DNA of 9,560 bases, taken from positions 1 through 9,560 of the forward strand of contig JANXMO010000658.1 of the NCBI GenBank assembly GCA_025354615.1, read 5' to 3'. Source of the stretch: Burkholderiales bacterium (GTDB taxonomy: Bacteria > Pseudomonadota > Gammaproteobacteria > Burkholderiales > Burkholderiaceae_C). The notes beneath the pieces are model-generated. The model saw only the letters and a list, made by a program, of their open reading frames with translations, did not search any database and had not been told where the DNA came from. The position numbers and the translations under genes are program-made. Numbering within the stretch: the stretch's first letter is position 1; each line of letters starts with the position of its first letter. Of this stretch, positions 6,698 through 9,560 are shown in pieces.

Positions 6698-7918
6698 TTA
6701 TCCTTTTGTTTGACGCGTAAGGAACTCCAACATTGACGGTGGAATGCCTTCATCCTTGACAAGTCCATCAGACGTTGGGCGGAATAAGGCCTGCAGGATC
6801 AGTTGTCTGTCTTCCTTGCTCGCAAGTCGATCACCTTCAAGCAGCGACAGGTAGGTGCGGGCCATCACCACGCGCTCTGCCGCGTCTGTCTCTAGATGCA
6901 GGTGACTGAGGAACATTCGAACCACAAGGCGCACGCCCCATATCGTGAAGAGACCGACTACCACCGGCATCGCTGCTTGCCATGCTTCTGGCGCGACGCC
7001 AGGCACCGTAGAACGCAGCAGATCGTGAACCAGCCAACTCAAACCAACACCCGCAATCAGAATTCCGGCGAATGAGATCCCGCCAGTAAGCTTTGACAAG
7101 CGGTCGTGTTTTTTGCGCTTGTCGTCCCAGTAGTCGGCAGGCGCGCGCAACGCAATTTCTTCGCGAAACGTCTTTCGCAAGCTTTCCATTCCTTGCTTGT
7201 GCTCGTCGACCAGCTTCTCAAAATCGGCGTATTGCTTCGCCTGAGTAGCGGCGAAATCGGCTTTCTGCTGTTCGGCCTCTGTTATGACTGATGCGGCAAG
7301 ATCTTTGTAATTCCGGTGAAGTTCGTCGAGCGCCACAGTCTTATCACCGTGAAGCGCCTCTATCTTTTTGCGCAGTTGCTCAAACGACTGCTCCGCTGCC
7401 TTCTTTTGACCGCTGGCGGGTGCACTGATCAACGCGTAGCGCTCGATCAGGCCTTCGATCAGGCCGCGCCATTCCGCAAACTTCTGTGGCTGAAACGCAC
7501 TGGCTTCGGGCGGTACAAAAACAGATGCGAAAAAGCTGGCTGCATCATCCCCAACGCCCCTCCGATAAATCTCGATGCGCTTAGCCACTGGTGTCGAGCT
7601 ATGAGGGAGACGGAGACGGACAAACGCTTCCTCTAAATTTTCTTGAATCTGTGAAAGTTGTTCTTCGCAATTCTCTGGTCCGGAGAATCTGTGCGGCAAC
7701 GTTTGAGCCGAGACGCTTCGTGCTGTGTCTAGCCGAGCGACAGCGAGTTGAAGAACCTGGTCATGATGGCCATCGACCCGGCTATTTCTAAGCCAAGACC
7801 AGAAGCTCGTTTCATGTTCGAGCCAAGCATCTAGCTCGTCCAAACTCTTCGGCGCAAGCAAACCGCCGTTGCCTGCGAGATCAAGAGACAACCAGGGTTT
7901 ATTTGGATCGAGCAGCAT
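6698..7918 (-). CDS. Coiled-coil membrane protein resembling DUF6161 family
   Basis: This 406-residue protein has no known function. Order of parts: a soluble N-terminal region with WLEHETSFWSWL (about 31-43); a long charged Lys/Glu/Gln/Ala stretch (about 170-255) likely to form a coiled coil; an amphipathic segment with DYWDDKRKKH; two hydrophobic helices (about 280-300 and 316-337) forming a membrane hairpin with a short loop; and a C-terminal domain with AERVVMARTYLSLLEGDRL and ILQALFRPTSDGLVKDEG (about 348-392). The C-terminal pattern and layout resemble proteins I recall as DUF6161; the family name is from memory. Both ends should be cytoplasmic. ATG 7918 was chosen because it follows a possible upstream reading frame by 7 bases. 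A TTG at 7978 would add 20 residues that look non-homologous. Base composition is less GC-rich than in putA or proC. It is coupled to the fic-like gene. Confidence 0.72.
   Translation of the reverse strand: MLLDPNKPWLSLDLAGNGGLLAPKSLDELDAWLEHETSFWSWLRNSRVDGHHDQVLQLAVARLDTARSVSAQTLPHRFSGPENCEEQLSQIQENLEEAFVRLRLPHSSTPVAKRIEIYRRGVGDDAASFFASVFVPPEASAFQPQKFAEWRGLIEGLIERYALISAPASGQKKAAEQSFEQLRKKIEALHGDKTVALDELHRNYKDLAASVITEAEQQKADFAATQAKQYADFEKLVDEHKQGMESLRKTFREEIALRAPADYWDDKRKKHDRLSKLTGGISFAGILIAGVGLSWLVHDLLRSTVPGVAPEAWQAAMPVVVGLFTIWGVRLVVRMFLSHLHLETDAAERVVMARTYLSLLEGDRLASKEDRQLILQALFRPTSDGLVKDEGIPPSMLEFLTRQTKG
6701..6706 (-). promoter_or_regulatory. Ribosome binding site for the fic-like gene
   Basis: On the - strand AAAGGA lies six bases before the GTG start (6694), inside the last codons of the upstream gene, whose TAA (6700-6698) falls between the site and the start. 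This fixes GTG as the start and points to translational coupling of the two genes. Confidence 0.75.
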
Positions 7919-7925
7919 ATTTGGA

Positions 7926-8105
7926 TTATTCGGCCTTTCTTGGCCAACTTGCGTTGGCTTCGAGGCTCCGTTTCTCAATCAACTCGCCCAACAAGGCGGG
8001 GCGGTTCACAGGACTGAGCTGAGGTAATTTCGCCGGAGTGGCCGTGAGAAAGTACAAAGCTGTCGGCCAATTGTCTGAACTCAACAAACTGGCAACCCGC
8101 TGAGT
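7926..8105 (-). pseudogene. Possible 3' remnant of an unidentified gene
   Basis: On the - strand an open frame ends in TAA at 7928-7926, 7 bases before the ATG of the membrane-protein gene. Its last 55-60 codons read like protein, including SSDNWPTALYFLTATPAK and RPALLGELIEKRSLEA. Further upstream the same frame runs antisense into proC and loses that character. There is no ATG; the best internal start is TTG at 8087 or 8084, without a clear ribosome binding site, which would give a protein of about 53 residues. I recognise no family. It may be the tail of a first cassette gene cut off at the proC junction, a small intact gene, or a chance frame, since open frames of this size are common in such DNA. 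Confidence 0.3.
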
Positions 8106-8110
8106 GGTCT

Positions 8111-8140
8111 TTGTCGAGACACATCCGTCTTGCCTACACT
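8111..8140 (+). promoter_or_regulatory. Candidate sigma-70 promoter of proC
   Basis: TTGTCG (8111-8116, 4 of 6 consensus) and TACACT (8135-8140, 4 of 6) are 18 bases apart. Transcription would start at about 8147, next to the ATG at 8148, giving an almost leaderless mRNA. This fits the absence of any Shine-Dalgarno sequence before the ATG. Found by eye only. Confidence 0.45.
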
Positions 8141-8147
8141 GCTCCCC

Positions 8148-8963
8148 ATGAACGACACCATTGTTTTCATCGGCGGCGGCCAGATGGCCAGAGCACTCAT
8201 TGGCGGCCTGATGCACAGCGGCCGACGCCCGGCCTCCGTGCTCGTGGTGGACCCGGGCGACACGGCACGGCAGGCGCTGGCCAGCCGCTTCGGGGTGCGT
8301 ACACGGCCGGCGGTGGATGACGCACTGGCGCAGGCGGCCACCGTGGTGTGGGCCGTCAAGCCGCAGTTGTTTGCTGAAGCGGCTGCACCGTGTGCGCCGT
8401 GGGTCGGCGGCGCACTGCAGTTGAGCGTAATGGCCGGTGTGCGCAGTGATGCGATCGCCCGCGCCACTGGCACTGAATGCGTGGTGCGTGCAATGCCCAA
8501 CACGCCGGCGCTGATCGGCCAGGGCATTGCCGGGCTGTATGCGCGGGAGGCGGTCGATGCGGCGCAGCGCCGGCAGGTCGAGCAGCTGCTGGCGCCGACG
8601 GGGCAAACGCTGTGGGTTGCCCAGGAGGCCGACCTGGACGCGGTGACGGCTCTGTCGGGCTCCGGCCCAGCCTATGTTTTCTATTTCGTTGAGGCGATGG
8701 TGCAGGCGGCGGTCGAAATGGGATTGAGTGCCGCGCAGGGCCGGGCGCTGGCACTGGCCACCTTTGCCGGCGCCACCGCGCTGGCACAATCGGGTGATGA
8801 CCCACCCGAGCTGCTGCGCGAACGCGTGACCTCCAAAGGCGGCACCACCCACGAAGCGGTGAGTTCGCTCGATGCCAGCGGCGTCAAAGCCGCTTTCGTG
8901 CGCGCCATCCGGGCTGCGCAGCAGCGCGCCCAGGCGCTGGGTGACGAATATGGCGGCGGCTGA
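8148..8963 (+). CDS. proC: Pyrroline-5-carboxylate reductase
   Basis: ProC reduces P5C to proline with NAD(P)H, the last step of proline synthesis, in the cytoplasm. The 271 residues are of normal length. The N-terminal Rossmann fold begins [16 protein letters not shown], with the dinucleotide-binding GxGxMA at 9-14, and carries AVKPQ at 69-73. The family signatures follow: [12 protein letters not shown] (from 115), [10 protein letters not shown] (167-176), which starts the helical dimerisation domain, and [12 protein letters not shown] (from 227), where Lys replaces the more usual Pro before GGTT. No key residue is missing. ATG 8148 was chosen over the in-frame TTG at 8130 because it starts directly at the first beta strand, as is usual in the family, and because the candidate -10 box overlaps the TTG extension. 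The neighbours putA and gdhA act on the same metabolites. Confidence 0.97.
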   Translation: MNDTIVFIGGGQMARALIGGLMHSGRRPASVLVVDPGDTARQALASRFGVRTRPAVDDALAQAATVVWAVKPQLFAEAAAPCAPWVGGALQLSVMAGVRSDAIARATGTECVVRAMPNTPALIGQGIAGLYAREAVDAAQRRQVEQLLAPTGQTLWVAQEADLDAVTALSGSGPAYVFYFVEAMVQAAVEMGLSAAQGRALALATFAGATALAQSGDDPPELLRERVTSKGGTTHEAVSSLDASGVKAAFVRAIRAAQQRAQALGDEYGGG

Positions 8964-8986
8964 GCCGGCGGCGCGGCACGTTTTTT
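8964..8986 (+). terminator. Weak candidate terminator after proC
   Basis: GCCG (8964-8967) can pair with CGGC (8974-8977), followed after three bases by six Ts (8981-8986). The stem is only four pairs, so termination would be partial at best, and gdhA may also be reached by readthrough. A second run of eight Ts (9003-9010) lies just before gdhA. No clear -35/-10 pair for gdhA was seen in this 64-base gap. Confidence 0.25.
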
Positions 8987-9027
8987 ATTCCTGATTCCCT
9001 CCTTTTTTTTAAAGCGATCCCCTTCTC

Positions 9028-9560
9028 ATGAGTACCCTGTCCTACGTCACCCAAGACCCTCACAGCCCTTGGCAAACTTATCTGTCGCAAGTCGACCGCG
9101 TGCTGCCTTATCTGGGCCACCTCGCGCACTGGGGCGAGACGCTGAAGCGGCCCAAGCGCACGCTGATCGTCGACGTGCCGATCGAGATGGATGACGGCAC
9201 GGTGCGCCACTTCGAGGGCTACCGGGTGCAGCACAACCTGTCGCGCGGCCCCGGCAAAGGCGGCGTGCGTTTTCACCCGGACGTGACGCTGGACGAAGTG
9301 ATGGCGCTGAGCGCCTGGATGACGATCAAGTGCGCCGGCGTTGGCCTGCCGTTCGGTGGCGCCAAGGGCGGCATCCGCGTCGACCCCAAGCAGCTCTCGC
9401 ACAAGGAACTCGAGCGCATGACGCGGCGCTATACCAGTGAAATCGGCATCATCATCGGCCCCCAGCGCGACATTCCGGCGCCCGACGTCAACACAAACGG
9501 TCAGATCATGGCCTGGATGATGGACACCTACTCGGTCAACACCGGCAGCACGGCGACCGG
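9028..9560 (+). CDS. gdhA: Glutamate dehydrogenase (N-terminal part)
   Basis: The first 177 codons are present; the gene runs off the window end. The enzyme interconverts glutamate and 2-oxoglutarate plus ammonia using NAD(P). The substrate-binding domain is visible with all its key residues: Lys77 in [11 protein letters not shown], Lys101 in [14 protein letters not shown], catalytic Lys113 in [11 protein letters not shown] and Asp153 in [11 protein letters not shown]. These are uniformly 12 lower than the residues I recall for Clostridium symbiosum GDH (Lys89, Lys113, Lys125, Asp165), so the alignment has no gaps there. The nucleotide-binding domain, which would decide NAD versus NADP, is outside the window. 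The start [11 protein letters not shown] is usual for Burkholderiales members; there is no strong Shine-Dalgarno sequence. Together with PutA it would complete proline breakdown to 2-oxoglutarate. Confidence 0.95.
   Translation, partial: MSTLSYVTQDPHSPWQTYLSQVDRVLPYLGHLAHWGETLKRPKRTLIVDVPIEMDDGTVRHFEGYRVQHNLSRGPGKGGVRFHPDVTLDEVMALSAWMTIKCAGVGLPFGGAKGGIRVDPKQLSHKELERMTRRYTSEIGIIIGPQRDIPAPDVNTNGQIMAWMMDTYSVNTGSTAT

Larger units (their letters stand above)
5530..8105. other. Probable accessory insertion between putA and proC
   Basis: Three observations mark this stretch as different. It is visibly less GC-rich than both flanks, with an AT-rich left edge at 5530-5600. All its genes run on the - strand while the flanking genes run on the + strand. 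It separates genes of proline metabolism and holds genes of unrelated type (Fic domain, DUF6161-like). No transposase, integrase, tRNA target or matching terminal repeats were found, so the mechanism of entry is unknown and the edges are approximate. Confidence 0.5.

Noticed and set aside
7919..7978. TTG start at 7978 for the membrane-protein gene
   Set aside because: It adds 20 residues that overlap another plausible - strand reading frame and lacks a good ribosome binding site; ATG 7918 directly follows that frame's stop.

Overview
The window reads as chromosomal DNA of a GC-rich betaproteobacterium, most likely order Burkholderiales. This rests on the very high GC content of most genes, on the GdhA N-terminus, which is typical of that order, and on the gene set. 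No rRNA, tRNA, CRISPR array, transposase or integrase gene is visible.

Left block (1-5418, all + strand, very GC-rich). The window opens inside the last codons of a family-4 uracil-DNA glycosylase. Next comes a complete PAS-PAS-GGDEF-EAL protein that should make and/or degrade cyclic di-GMP. Only 36 bases after its stop lies a bifunctional proline utilization enzyme, PutA, of the short type of about 1000 residues, without an N-terminal DNA-binding domain. The spacing suggests that the GGDEF/EAL gene and putA are co-transcribed.

Middle block (about 5530-8105, genes on the - strand, visibly lower GC). This looks like an accessory insertion. Transcription order is: a possible gene remnant of about 55-60 codons; a 406-residue protein with a long coiled coil and two membrane helices (resembling DUF6161 proteins); and a 357-residue Fic-domain enzyme with an N-terminal inhibitory motif and a C-terminal winged helix. 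The membrane protein and Fic genes are separated by one codon, lie in the same frame, and share an optimally placed ribosome binding site. The left edge of the block carries two dyad-symmetric elements that abut exactly.

Right block (about 8106-9560, + strand, GC-rich). proC (pyrroline-5-carboxylate reductase) has a plausible promoter ending 7 bases before its ATG. It is followed by the first 177 codons of a glutamate dehydrogenase gene.

Functional logic: PutA oxidises proline to glutamate, ProC makes proline from the same intermediate (P5C), and GdhA links glutamate to 2-oxoglutarate. The core is therefore a proline/glutamate neighbourhood interrupted by the Fic/membrane-protein cassette. 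That cassette is the best candidate here for an undescribed system. A defence or toxin-like role is inference only.
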